A stretch of DNA of 64,000 nt. Origin: Elusimicrobia bacterium GWA2_66_18 (GTDB taxonomy: Bacteria; Elusimicrobiota; Elusimicrobia; UBA1565; UBA9628). Below are positions 9,617 to 18,504 of the stretch, one piece after another. The notes below the pieces were generated by a model. It saw only the letters and a list, made by a program, of their open reading frames with translations. It did not search any database and had not been told where the DNA came from. Each line of letters starts with the position of its first letter. Positions within the stretch are counted from its first letter, which is position 1. The stretch lies in contig MGTX01000014.1 of the NCBI GenBank assembly GCA_001799675.1, positions 1-64,000 of the forward strand. The letters run 5' to 3'. Position numbers and translations under genes: made by a program.

Positions 9617-10102
9617 ATGCGACAGTCCCTGTTGGTTTTCAGCATTCTCGCCGGCGCCTGCCTGTTCGCCGTCGCGGCCAAAGCCGAGGATAAGAAGGAA
9701 ACCCCGAAGGCCGAAACGTCCGCTCAGCCCGTCGCGGCCGCTCCCGTGACAGATACCACGACCGCTACCGCTCCCGTAACCGATACCACGCCCGCGGCCG
9801 CGGCTGCGGCCGCGGGCGACAAGAAGGAAGCCCCTGAATTTCTCGCCTTCGACAAGGCCAAGCTCGGCGCGGTGAAGTTCCCGCACAAGGCGCATGCCGA
9901 CAAGGTCGGCTGCGCCGCCTGCCACGAAGGCAAGGAGCCTCTCTTCGTCCAGAAGCTGACGGGGGGATTCAAGATGGCGGACATGTACGCGGGCAAGACC
10001 TGCGGCTCTTGTCACAACGGCAAGGAAACGACCGTCGGCAAGGACAAGAAGATCGTGTTCGCGGCGAAAGGCGCGTGCATCAAGTGCCATAAGAAGGGCT
10101 AG
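9617..10102 (+). CDS. Exported triheme c-type cytochrome (c7/c3-like)
   Basis: 161 aa. A signal peptide (residues 1-23) is followed by a low-complexity linker containing a TTTATAPVTDTT-type repeat and an alanine run (to about residue 70), then a compact domain with three CXXCH haem sites (CAACH, CGSCH, CIKCH) and spaced histidines (FPHKAH) that can give bis-His ligation. The size and pattern resemble triheme c7-type cytochromes that carry electrons across the periplasm. AGGAGG precedes the ATG. The flexible linker could let the haem domain reach a membrane partner. CcdA and TlpA-like maturation proteins are encoded 9 kb downstream. Confidence 0.88.
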   Translation: MRQSLLVFSILAGACLFAVAAKAEDKKETPKAETSAQPVAAAPVTDTTTATAPVTDTTPAAAAAAAGDKKEAPEFLAFDKAKLGAVKFPHKAHADKVGCAACHEGKEPLFVQKLTGGFKMADMYAGKTCGSCHNGKETTVGKDKKIVFAAKGACIKCHKKG

Positions 10103-10104
10103 AA

Positions 10105-11112
10105 CTATTGCAGCGGCTCGGCGAGAGTGGCCTCTTCCTTCGTCATGGGCTCGTGAGCCTGGTGGGGCTCGACGCGGATGGGGCAGGCGTCGTCGGTGCA
10201 GCGAGCGCAGTACTTGCGCCGGCAGGGGTCGATGTGGGTGTGGACCTCGCCCTCCAGGCCGGCCGCCGCGATGAGAGCCGTCTCGAAGCGCTCCGCGGCG
10301 TCGTGCGCCTTGACGACCTCCTCGTACTCCGGCACGACCAGGTGGATGTCCACGTGCGTGTAGCGCCCCGAGCGGATGGCGCGCAGGCCGTGCACGGTGA
10401 TGATCCCGTTCTTCGCCACGCCCTTGTGCAGGAGCCCGTCGAGGCTGGCCACGATGATCTCGATCATGCCCGTATCCTCCTCATCGAGGAGCGCGGAGGC
10501 GGCCTCGCGCACCAGGCCGAAGCCGGTCTTGGCGAGGATGAGGGCGACGAGGATGGCCACGAGCGGATCGAGCCATCTCAGACCGGTCGCCATGACCATC
10601 AGGAGTCCGATCAATATCCCGACCGAGGTATAAAAGTCGGAGAGGACGTGGCGCCCGTCGGCCACGAGCGTCTTTGACTTAAGACGCTGCCCCGCATGGA
10701 TGAGATAGCGGCCCAGCAGTCCGTTGAGAGCCCCCGCCAGGACATTCAGGGCCAGGCCCACACCCAGGCTCTTGAGCTCGACGCCCCTGAAGAGGACCAT
10801 CACCGACTCGTACAGGATGATGACGGCCGCCAGCGAGATGAGGCCGCCTTCGAAGGCGGCGGCGAAGTACTCCATCTTGCCGTGGCCGTAGGGATGATCG
10901 CGGTCGGCGGGCTGGCCGGCGAAGAGGACCGCGCCCAGGCTGAAGGCGGCGGCCACGACGTTGACGATGCTCTCCAGCGCATCCGATTGGAGGGCCATCG
11001 AACCGGTCAGGAAGTAGGCCGCCGCCTTGAGCGCCAGGATCGCTATACCCGCGACGAGCGAGATGAGGATGGCGCGCACGCGCCCGCGTTGGGCCTGCTC
11101 GGCGTGAGTCAT
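10105..11112 (-). CDS. Cation diffusion facilitator (CDF) metal exporter
   Basis: 335 aa from ATG 11112, which lies 4 bases after the stop of the large dockerin protein; a GTG at 11133 is an alternative start. About six membrane helices (residues about 15-200) hold the CDF signature HPYGHGKMEYF and SDFYTSVG, whose His/Asp residues bind the transported metal (Zn, Fe, Mn or Co). A cytoplasmic domain follows, ending in an unusual Cys-rich tail (CRRKYCARCTDDAC) that may be a metal sensor or extra binding site. It is the last gene of the minus-strand run starting at 18275, though the functional link to the exported proteins is unclear. Confidence 0.9.
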   Translation of the reverse strand: MTHAEQAQRGRVRAILISLVAGIAILALKAAAYFLTGSMALQSDALESIVNVVAAAFSLGAVLFAGQPADRDHPYGHGKMEYFAAAFEGGLISLAAVIILYESVMVLFRGVELKSLGVGLALNVLAGALNGLLGRYLIHAGQRLKSKTLVADGRHVLSDFYTSVGILIGLLMVMATGLRWLDPLVAILVALILAKTGFGLVREAASALLDEEDTGMIEIIVASLDGLLHKGVAKNGIITVHGLRAIRSGRYTHVDIHLVVPEYEEVVKAHDAAERFETALIAAAGLEGEVHTHIDPCRRKYCARCTDDACPIRVEPHQAHEPMTKEEATLAEPLQ

Positions 11113-11116
11113 ATGT

Positions 11117-11543
11117 TTACGGTCCGACGACACACTGCCCTCCCAAGCCGGTATTGACGCCTCTTTGGACGTCGATGACGCTGCACGAGCCGTCGCCGTT
11201 TAAATCCGACGTGCAAGCCGCCGCGCCCAGGGCCGCATTGACCTGCAATTGCACGTCCGCCACGTCGGTCGAACCGTCCCGATTGACGTCGCAGGCGGAA
11301 TAAACGCTCAAGGTGAGCGTGCCGGCGCCCGTGCCGCCCGCGTTGGCGGCGCTTATGGCCACGCTGGAAGTCCCGATCGTCGCGGGCGTTCCGGAGATGA
11401 GGCCCATGACGGTGTTGACCGACAAGCCCGCCGGCAGGCCGGCGGCGTTGAAGCTCGTGGGGCTGTTGGCGGCCGTGATCTGATAGCTCAACGCGGTTCC
11501 TACCGTGCCGGTCGAGGTCAGCGCGCTGGTGATGACCGGCGCG
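11117..11543 (-). repeat. Ig-like plus dockerin cassette, copy 1
   Basis: This ~425-bp GC-rich C-terminal coding segment is nearly identical in DNA to 15645-16071. The central stretch around 11337-11445 (GCGCTTATGGCCACGCTGGA onwards) is almost unbroken identity. It marks a duplicated or gene-converted 3' module shared by two otherwise unrelated proteins. Confidence 0.85.
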
Positions 11544-14500
11544 AGGCTGCCGGTCGCGCCTAGAGTGAAAATATAACCATTGCCCATTATCTGACCATTG
11601 CTTGCATCAACCGCGACGGTAAAATTGCTCTTCAACTTAATCGTATTGCCGACGACGTTAACATCCGCGCTCCCATCTCCAGACTCTATGAAGTAGCCAT
11701 CCACGCGTTGCGTGGAGAGCACCGCTTCACCAGCTTTAAGCGTTACGACCCCATTCGTTGAATTGAACACCACGAAGAGTTTTCCTTTATTAACTAGGTT
11801 GGCGGTTCCGGGATGGCGGGAATACATCACATCTCCATCTATGCGGCTTTGTTGATAGCCGTTGGCGTCGTAGCTGTCGTAGACGGGGTTGGTAAGGCTA
11901 GTGTTATTGTTCAAAACACGATGAGCAGGGTCAACCGCTATCCCATTGAGATTATCCCAATTTGGAATAACGCGGATAAGCTTGAGACGGGGGTAGACCT
12001 GGGTGATACTTTGAAAATCCGGCATAGTCCCTACCCCTCCAAATCTTCCAAACCAATTAAACCAAGCCCCATTTTTGCCTGCCTTTGCTGCAATTCGACG
12101 ATTAACGAGTTCTTCTACTTTACTCGATTGCGCCGAACCCACCATATCTTTGGTGATTTTCATGCCGGCATAAGCCGGCATACGGTTCGGATCATTAAAA
12201 TCATCAATAAATTCAGTTGTTGCGCCTTCAGAGAGCAGTATATCCGGAGCTAGTGAATCCCTATCTGCCAACCTTTGACTTACTGTGTATATCCATTCCT
12301 CTATAGCCTGCGGATTATATAACCAAGATGGCTCCAATCCCCATTTGGCATTACTATAGGTTTTCTTGGTTTCTGCGCTAAGCTGCTTATGATACTGCGC
12401 CATACCGTTACTATATGTTGTGAACTGCTTAATGGTTGTTCCATCCAATCCTACATGAGAAACCCCGGAATCTGTACCTGTCCATAAAGCCAAAGTGGCT
12501 GAACCGCCAGGAGGGTTTGCGGTATCTCTATAAAACACTCCGGTAATCGCGGCCACATCTGAAATATAACCAGCAAAACTCATCCCGGTATTAGTTTTGT
12601 AAGCATTTACAGATGCGATTATACCATTAACAACTTCATCAATAACTGCTTGCTGCTGGAAATCCCAGGTTGGTTGGAACTTGGTCGAGACATACGGTGG
12701 GGGATTGCCTCCACAAGCAAACATATCAGGCCATGTCGATTTAGCATCCTTCCATGTCATTCTCTTACTGTACCAATCTTTTTGCGCCTGTGTATAAACA
12801 AAACCAGACCCAGGAGTAACATCTATGACTCTCGGATTAAGGATCGTTTTCCCATATGCATCTGTTTTAGGAAGAGTAGCGAACAAATTGTAATCATAAT
12901 ATGGGTCAGTCAGATAAAAACTTAGTCCGACTCCTTGCGTATTATAAACATTAACCCCAGATCTCATGATGGCAATATGGTCATAGCCCATCTGTTTGGC
13001 ATATTTTATTGAATTGAATGCGTTATCTCTCCAGGCAATGGCATAAATATTTTTCCAGCTCTCGTCCTTAGCCAGAACGATAGAAGCGCTGTAAGCTGAG
13101 GATAAATTGCCCAGGATATCCCTATACCAGACATAGACAGTTTTGCTTCCGTCTTGGGGAGAAAGATAATAGGGCATAAATCCGGAATAATTCGCGGATG
13201 GAGCGACGCTCTTCCAGTTAGGGCTGGAAGCAGGGGGGGCAGTGTTTGATTCTGAAGCGTAATAAGCGTTGACCTGATCGGGATCGTCAGCGGCCAGGTT
13301 AAGATAAACCCGCTCGCTATTCGTGGGAATAAGGGTTCCGTAGTTTATCTGGAGTGAGCCGGTAGGCCCGGAGTTTTGAGCCGCAGTTGTGGCGCCGGCT
13401 GGACTGCTTTGAGCGCTGGCATTGCCTGCGGCGTCATAAGCCGAAATAGTATAATAATAATTAGTATTCGCTGAAAGGCCGATATTTGAATAGGTTGTTC
13501 CGGAAGTTATCGAAGCTATCAGGTTTGTCCCTCTATACACACGATATCCGGCAACTCCCACATTATCATTAGAAGCGCTCCAGGAAAGGTCTATCCGGGA
13601 AGAAGAAATAGCGGTAGCGGTAAGATTCTGCGGGACACTGGGCGCAGTGCTATCTAAAGTAGTAAAAGACATCTCGCTCCCATTAGTAGTGCCTGCGCTG
13701 TTAGTAGCCGCCACCCTATAATAATAGGTGGTATTTGGGGATAAGCCGGTTAAATTGGCTCCTACTGATGTAGTGCCGCTTGAAGCGGATATGCTATTGG
13801 GATTAGCATTAATCTTCCCATAATAAGAGCCTGAGGTTGTACCATAGTCAAAGTGAACATTGGTAGACGAACCGTTGGGGTTAACGTTGCCGTTTAAAGT
13901 GGCTGAAGTTGCGGTTCGGTTAGTTTCGGAGTTAGTAGTTGCCGTAGGGGCTGCCGAAGTTGATTGGGATAGAGTAAAGATATAGCCTGCGCCCTGCGCT
14001 TGTTCTGTAGCAGTCAAAGCTCTGGTTAAGGTTATTTGATTTCCTGAAATGCTAAAGTCACCGCTTTTAACATCACTGCCTGCCTCAATAAAATATCCGT
14101 CAACACCATAAGCTGAAAGCGCTGTCTCCCCAGGCTTAAGATTAATCACTCCATTAGTGGTATTAAACACCGCGAAGAGCTTGCCGGTCTTCCAGTGGCG
14201 GGAATACATCACATCGCTGCTAATATAACTATTTGTGCTTTGATATACAGAGCCGTTCCAAGAACGCGACCCAAGCGGAACATTCGTAAGATTATCCCAG
14301 TTGGGAATACACTTAATTAATTTTAATCTTGGATAAACCTGTTTAATGCTTGTCCAAGACATAACAGTTCCAGAAGTGCCAAATGTCAGGCTCCAATTAA
14401 ACCAGGCTCCATTAATTCCTGCTTTTCCAGCGATAGTTCGATTTTCTACTTCTCCTGCAATATTCGGGCCGGAAGACATTTGGCTTCCAACCATATTTTT

Positions 14501-15604
14501 TGTGATAGCCATGCTGGCAAGATCCTGGGCTCGTAGCGTATTATTAAAATTATCGACAAATTCGGTTGTTGGCCCCTCCTCGGATAGCATATCGGGAGTT
14601 AATAAATCCTTATCTGACCTATTGCTTACTTGGTTAACGTATTCATCTACTGTCCATGGTTGTGTAGTATCATTCCAATTCCATAATCTAGCCGGCTCTA
14701 TCAACCATTTAGCATTCGACCATTGCCCCTTCATTCTGGCATTTAAATCCTTATAAAACGCAGCCATTCCGTCACTATAGATTGTATATTGTTTAGTCGA
14801 AGTTCCATCTATTCCAATGTGGGGAACCCCATAATTTCCTCCTGTCCAATATTTTAAGGTGGTAATACCGGGTGTTGCAGGGATTCCCGTACCGTCAGAA
14901 TAAAATACACCCGTCAGCGTAGGCACATCAAAATAAACTCCCGCAAAAGGCATAGATGTTTTTGCTACAAAATTTGCCGCCGCCGCAAGAATATTATCAA
15001 CAACCTCTTTTATTACTGCTTGCTGTTGGAAATCCCAAAAAGGAGCAAATCTAGTATAATTTGTCAACCATCCCCAACCTCCATTAGCAAGATTATTAGG
15101 CCATTGTGCTGTTGTATTTTTCCATACCATGCGCTGGTTGTACCAATTCTTTTGCGCTTGCGTATAACAATAGACCGTTCTTGGTGTACCGTCAGAATTG
15201 GTTCCTCGTGTACCGTCAGGATTATAGACAGGAGTAACATCTATCATTCTTATATTAAGTACAGTTCTTCCATTTAGGTCTGGTTGTGGAAACGCGGCAT
15301 AAACCTGCGGGTCATAGTAAGGATCTATCATAAAGAAACTGAGTTTCTGGTTTGGATTATTTATACTGTCAGTCTTATAAACATTATTATTCTGCCAAGC
15401 AAAAGAGGGTTTAATACCGATATGATCATAACCCATCTGTCTTGCGTAAATTACAGCATTGGCAGGAACATCGTTTGCAATAATTGTATACCGATTTTTC
15501 CAGCTCTCATTTGACTGCTGCTGTGATTGCGCGGAGGTGTTTAGTGCAGAAACCTGAGTTAATACTAAAGCCGTCAACCCCAAAAGCTTAATCATCTTTT
15601 TCAT
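11117..15604 (-). CDS. Giant exported modular protein: duplicated hydrolase-like modules, FN3, Ig-like, dockerin
   Basis: 1495 aa from ATG 15604, which opens a clean signal peptide (MKKMIKLLGLTALVLTQ). Two homologous ~480-residue modules (about 30-560 and 865-1340) each start ESWKNxYxI...YAxQMGYDHI and contain FAGxxxDVxxxTGVFY and a C-terminal MYSRH...GKLFxVFNxTNGV...GYFIE block; the layout resembles a TIM-barrel glycoside hydrolase plus beta domain, but I do not recognise the family. Between them lie two fibronectin-III-like domains (TYYYRVAATNSAG; DLSWSASNDNVGVAGYRVYRG) and a linker. The end holds a putative Ig domain (LPAGLSVNTVMGLISGTPA) and two dockerin-like calcium repeats (DVNRDGSTDVAD, DLNGDGSCSVID). 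The N-terminal 85% is visibly AT-richer than its neighbours. Confidence 0.85.
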   Translation of the reverse strand: MKKMIKLLGLTALVLTQVSALNTSAQSQQQSNESWKNRYTIIANDVPANAVIYARQMGYDHIGIKPSFAWQNNNVYKTDSINNPNQKLSFFMIDPYYDPQVYAAFPQPDLNGRTVLNIRMIDVTPVYNPDGTRGTNSDGTPRTVYCYTQAQKNWYNQRMVWKNTTAQWPNNLANGGWGWLTNYTRFAPFWDFQQQAVIKEVVDNILAAAANFVAKTSMPFAGVYFDVPTLTGVFYSDGTGIPATPGITTLKYWTGGNYGVPHIGIDGTSTKQYTIYSDGMAAFYKDLNARMKGQWSNAKWLIEPARLWNWNDTTQPWTVDEYVNQVSNRSDKDLLTPDMLSEEGPTTEFVDNFNNTLRAQDLASMAITKNMVGSQMSSGPNIAGEVENRTIAGKAGINGAWFNWSLTFGTSGTVMSWTSIKQVYPRLKLIKCIPNWDNLTNVPLGSRSWNGSVYQSTNSYISSDVMYSRHWKTGKLFAVFNTTNGVINLKPGETALSAYGVDGYFIEAGSDVKSGDFSISGNQITLTRALTATEQAQGAGYIFTLSQSTSAAPTATTNSETNRTATSATLNGNVNPNGSSTNVHFDYGTTSGSYYGKINANPNSISASSGTTSVGANLTGLSPNTTYYYRVAATNSAGTTNGSEMSFTTLDSTAPSVPQNLTATAISSSRIDLSWSASNDNVGVAGYRVYRGTNLIASITSGTTYSNIGLSANTNYYYTISAYDAAGNASAQSSPAGATTAAQNSGPTGSLQINYGTLIPTNSERVYLNLAADDPDQVNAYYASESNTAPPASSPNWKSVAPSANYSGFMPYYLSPQDGSKTVYVWYRDILGNLSSAYSASIVLAKDESWKNIYAIAWRDNAFNSIKYAKQMGYDHIAIMRSGVNVYNTQGVGLSFYLTDPYYDYNLFATLPKTDAYGKTILNPRVIDVTPGSGFVYTQAQKDWYSKRMTWKDAKSTWPDMFACGGNPPPYVSTKFQPTWDFQQQAVIDEVVNGIIASVNAYKTNTGMSFAGYISDVAAITGVFYRDTANPPGGSATLALWTGTDSGVSHVGLDGTTIKQFTTYSNGMAQYHKQLSAETKKTYSNAKWGLEPSWLYNPQAIEEWIYTVSQRLADRDSLAPDILLSEGATTEFIDDFNDPNRMPAYAGMKITKDMVGSAQSSKVEELVNRRIAAKAGKNGAWFNWFGRFGGVGTMPDFQSITQVYPRLKLIRVIPNWDNLNGIAVDPAHRVLNNNTSLTNPVYDSYDANGYQQSRIDGDVMYSRHPGTANLVNKGKLFVVFNSTNGVVTLKAGEAVLSTQRVDGYFIESGDGSADVNVVGNTIKLKSNFTVAVDASNGQIMGNGYIFTLGATGSLAPVITSALTSTGTVGTALSYQITAANSPTSFNAAGLPAGLSVNTVMGLISGTPATIGTSSVAISAANAGGTGAGTLTLSVYSACDVNRDGSTDVADVQLQVNAALGAAACTSDLNGDGSCSVIDVQRGVNTGLGGQCVVGP

Positions 15605-15644
15605 AGGCCCCCTCTCTCCATTCGTCTGGGCGCAAGTCATATAT

Positions 15645-16071
15645 TTATGGACCGACGACACACGGTCCTCCCAAGCCGGCATTGACGCCCCTTTGAACGT
15701 CGATCACGTTGCATAAGCCGTCGCGGTTTAAATCCGACGTGCAAGCCGTCGCGCCCAAAGCCTGATTGACCTGCAATTGCACGTCCACCACGTTGGTCGA
15801 CCCATCCTGGTTTAGATCGCAGGCCGAATAGACGCTCAACGCCAGGCTAGCAGAGCCCGTGCCGCTTGAGTTGGCGGCGCTTATGGCCACGCTGGAAGTC
15901 CCGATCGTCGCGGGCGTTCCGGAGATGAGGCCCGTGACGGTGTTGACCGACAAGCCCGCCGGCAGGCCCGCGGCGCTGAAGCTCACGGGGCTGTTGACGG
16001 CCGTGATCTGGTAGCTCAACGCGGTTCCTATCGTGCCGGTCGAGGTCAGCGCGCTGGTGATGACCGGCGCG
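15645..16071 (-). repeat. Ig-like plus dockerin cassette, copy 2
   Basis: Partner of the cassette at 11117-11543; the same length, order and reading frame, with only scattered substitutions. It is GC-rich like the rest of the chromosome, unlike the coding sequence just upstream of it. Confidence 0.85.
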
Positions 16072-18275
16072 GAGATGCCGGGGTTGTTGACCACCACGGT
16101 GACGGCCGCCAAGGCGGCGTTGCCCGAGATGTCGACGGCCCTGGCGGTGATGATATGACTGCTATTGGTCAGAGCGGCGGTGTTGAAGCTGAAAGTCCAG
16201 GAAGCTGTGCCCGAGGCCAGGCCGTAGGCCGCCCCGTCGATGAAAACGGCAACGCTCGAGACGACGACGTTGTCGGTGGCGACGCCGGTGATGACCGTGA
16301 TTCCGGACACATTGCTTCCGGTGGTGGGGCTGGTGATGGCAATAGACGGGAGTTGAGTATCCGAGCCTGATGGCGCATTATTCCTTATCATCGCTCCGGG
16401 AAGGTTGGCGATATCCGCAGCATAAGCCAGCTTGTTGCGCAGGGTAAAAACCTGAGTAAACCAATCAATTTCGTCAATAAATCTGGTTTCATTTTTAACC
16501 GTTTTAACAGTTTTATTGATATCCAAAATATAGGAATTCCATAATTCAAAACTTCTTGAACCGATATTGAAAGCGTTGTAAAAGCCTTGGCGTATTTTTA
16601 GGAACTGGCTGTCGTCCAAAGAACTGCTGTCAAAGAAACTGTTAGATGCCTGCGTCCAATTCATTCCTCCGTCTTGACCGGCTGCTCGCAGGTTCCACCA
16701 ATTGCGGACAGGGGGGATAGGAATGGTCTCATCATATTGATTTCCGGTTAAAGCGTATTCGATCCCTTTAGTGTCGCTCGTGCTGCCGTCAAGGCTGTAA
16801 TTGGCAAAAATAAGACCGGGGTCTCTGGGAAAGGGCTTATTATCCAGCATCACGGCGTTATAAAAATAATCGTACCAATCGCTTTTACCGTCATATTGGT
16901 CGCCCCAACTTGTTTTAAACCAATTATGGTTTAAAAAAGAGTTTGAATTAATAACGTAACCGGAGTTGTTTTTTATGCCGGCGACGACGCCGGCGCCATA
17001 TTGAGGAAAAGCGCTCAAGGCCCAGCTCATCCATTGAGCTCGAGTCATGTTGTGAGAAGACAGATATGTCTTGAACTCGGTCGGATCCAACCCATACCAG
17101 CCATATTGGCCGGGATCGGGACCGGGAGCGGCGACCGGCCGGGAGATAAAGCCGATGACGGAATTAAGAGGATCGGTTTTATCACCGTAAACACCCATCA
17201 CCACATCGTAAAGAGCATTGTTAGCGCTATTGTGCACGATAAGCTCGCTTAAGTCGTTGATAGTCGTGTCGTCGTAGACTTCCAACCAGCAAGAATCCGG
17301 CTTGGGCAGGCTATTCCTGTCTATAATCATTCTGAATGAATGACCCTTAGCCTCCCAATCATCATAGGCCCAAACTGGACCGAAATTAGTTTGACTGCCG
17401 TCCAGGTTGTTTTTATCATCACATGTCGTTGCCCCGCTTGAAAGCGCAATTGAATTAGTGCCTCTGATATATAAATTAACTTTTTTATCTGCGGCGCCGG
17501 CTTGAGCGAGAATCCTGGCCACATATTGACCCATTGAGCTGGTTTTATACTGTTGGGGAGTGATCGGGCCGTTGGGCTGAATCCTGGACCAGGACAAACT
17601 CAAGGATAGACCATCAATCCAATTTTGATTCAGCGCCCATATTGGAGAACCAGGCTGAGTATCGAGAGTGGATGTAGAAATGTTTCCAAACCAGTAGATG
17701 CCTCCCCAATGAGTTTGACGTGGGCTTACGGCCAGCGCGCCGGCTTGCATGCCTATTCTTTCCGGCTGAGCGAGAAGCCAACGGATGGACATCGGCCCGG
17801 AGTTGGCGCTGAAGGCATTCCTTTTGATAACCAGCTTAATATTACGGTCTGTCTGAGTGTAAGCGGCTTGACTCGGCAAAGGATCATTCCAATCATTATC
17901 ATTGATCAGAAGCATGAAAAATCCGTCCTTGCCGTTGTTTTTCCAAGGACCGCCGAAATTATTATAATCTTCCATTGCTTGAATACTGCCGACGGATTTC
18001 GAAATACCCGTATTATCCACTAAATCAAAAGAAATCACGTCGCCGGTTTTTACATTCTTCGCTTGAAATAATAAGCGGATATTGCCGGGCATTTGAGGCA
18101 GACCAAGGGCTTCGATTGTATCCGCTGCAATTCCCCGATCACCGGCGTCGGGATAGCCGAAAGAGACCGTCTGCGCCGATGCAATATTGCCAGACGATAA
18201 AAACAGAGTCGCCGCAATTGCGGTTCCCATGCCGCGATCCCTAATTCTACTGTGCCGCACTTGGTATAAATCCAT
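15645..18275 (-). CDS. Large exported protein with Ig-like domains and C-terminal dockerin
   Basis: 876 aa from ATG 18275; ATG 18230 is an alternative and a better signal-peptide start (MGTAIAATLFLSSGNIASAQ). The first ~640 residues do not match a family I recognise. They begin with a beta-rich region (SFGYPDAGDRG...LLFQAKNVKTGDVISFDLVD) and go on to a Trp/Tyr-rich region that could be carbohydrate-binding or catalytic. Then come a bacterial Ig-like domain (SPTTGSNVSGITVITGVATD), the putative Ig domain (LPAGLSVNTVTGLISGTPA) and two dockerin-like repeats (DLNQDGSTNVVD, DLNRDGLCNVID). The N-terminal part is AT-richer than the C-terminal cassette. It is followed after 40 bases by the giant protein, so both are probably made together and displayed or secreted. 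No cohesin is visible in the window. Confidence 0.82.
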   Translation of the reverse strand: MDLYQVRHSRIRDRGMGTAIAATLFLSSGNIASAQTVSFGYPDAGDRGIAADTIEALGLPQMPGNIRLLFQAKNVKTGDVISFDLVDNTGISKSVGSIQAMEDYNNFGGPWKNNGKDGFFMLLINDNDWNDPLPSQAAYTQTDRNIKLVIKRNAFSANSGPMSIRWLLAQPERIGMQAGALAVSPRQTHWGGIYWFGNISTSTLDTQPGSPIWALNQNWIDGLSLSLSWSRIQPNGPITPQQYKTSSMGQYVARILAQAGAADKKVNLYIRGTNSIALSSGATTCDDKNNLDGSQTNFGPVWAYDDWEAKGHSFRMIIDRNSLPKPDSCWLEVYDDTTINDLSELIVHNSANNALYDVVMGVYGDKTDPLNSVIGFISRPVAAPGPDPGQYGWYGLDPTEFKTYLSSHNMTRAQWMSWALSAFPQYGAGVVAGIKNNSGYVINSNSFLNHNWFKTSWGDQYDGKSDWYDYFYNAVMLDNKPFPRDPGLIFANYSLDGSTSDTKGIEYALTGNQYDETIPIPPVRNWWNLRAAGQDGGMNWTQASNSFFDSSSLDDSQFLKIRQGFYNAFNIGSRSFELWNSYILDINKTVKTVKNETRFIDEIDWFTQVFTLRNKLAYAADIANLPGAMIRNNAPSGSDTQLPSIAITSPTTGSNVSGITVITGVATDNVVVSSVAVFIDGAAYGLASGTASWTFSFNTAALTNSSHIITARAVDISGNAALAAVTVVVNNPGISAPVITSALTSTGTIGTALSYQITAVNSPVSFSAAGLPAGLSVNTVTGLISGTPATIGTSSVAISAANSSGTGSASLALSVYSACDLNQDGSTNVVDVQLQVNQALGATACTSDLNRDGLCNVIDVQRGVNAGLGGPCVVGP

Positions 18276-18291
18276 CAACCTGAATTGGCCT

Positions 18292-18391
18292 CGGAGATCT
18301 CCCTCCGCTGCTGGGGTCTGCTGCCGGGCGCTCCGATGCCTTCCCGGGCGGGACTCGCACCCGCTGGTAATGCGCGACCTTACGGCGCGAC
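18292..18391 (-). ncRNA. Hairpin-rich structured leader upstream of the dockerin operon
   Basis: Read on the minus strand, this 100-base stretch just before the 18275 start holds at least four adjacent stems: GCGCC/GGUCGC-type (18391-18372), GCGGG-N7-CCCGC (18364-18348), CCGGG/CCCGG (18347-18324) and CGGAG/CUCCG (18307-18292). A nearby inverted repeat TTCA...TGAA lies at 18395-18414. The segment GCGGGTGCGAGTCCCGC with the preceding GTCGCGCC hairpin reminds me of the 5' part of bacterial group II introns, but there is no reverse transcriptase or domain V in sight, and no riboswitch class fits. It may be an intron remnant or a new cis-regulatory RNA. Confidence 0.4.
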
Positions 18392-18504
18392 ATATTCACA
18401 GTGTAACACATGAATGTTAAGCCTGCGTCTCTATAACCTTAAGATTGTGTAAAGGCCCTGCTCGTGTCGGTCGAGTTCGAGAGGCCGGCCTGTCCGGCGC
18501 CCGA

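Noticed and set aside
18348-18364. tRNA T-arm-like GCGGG-TGCGAGT-CCCGC
   Set aside because: Loop lacks the TTC of a normal T-loop and no acceptor stem, D-arm or anticodon arm can be built around it.
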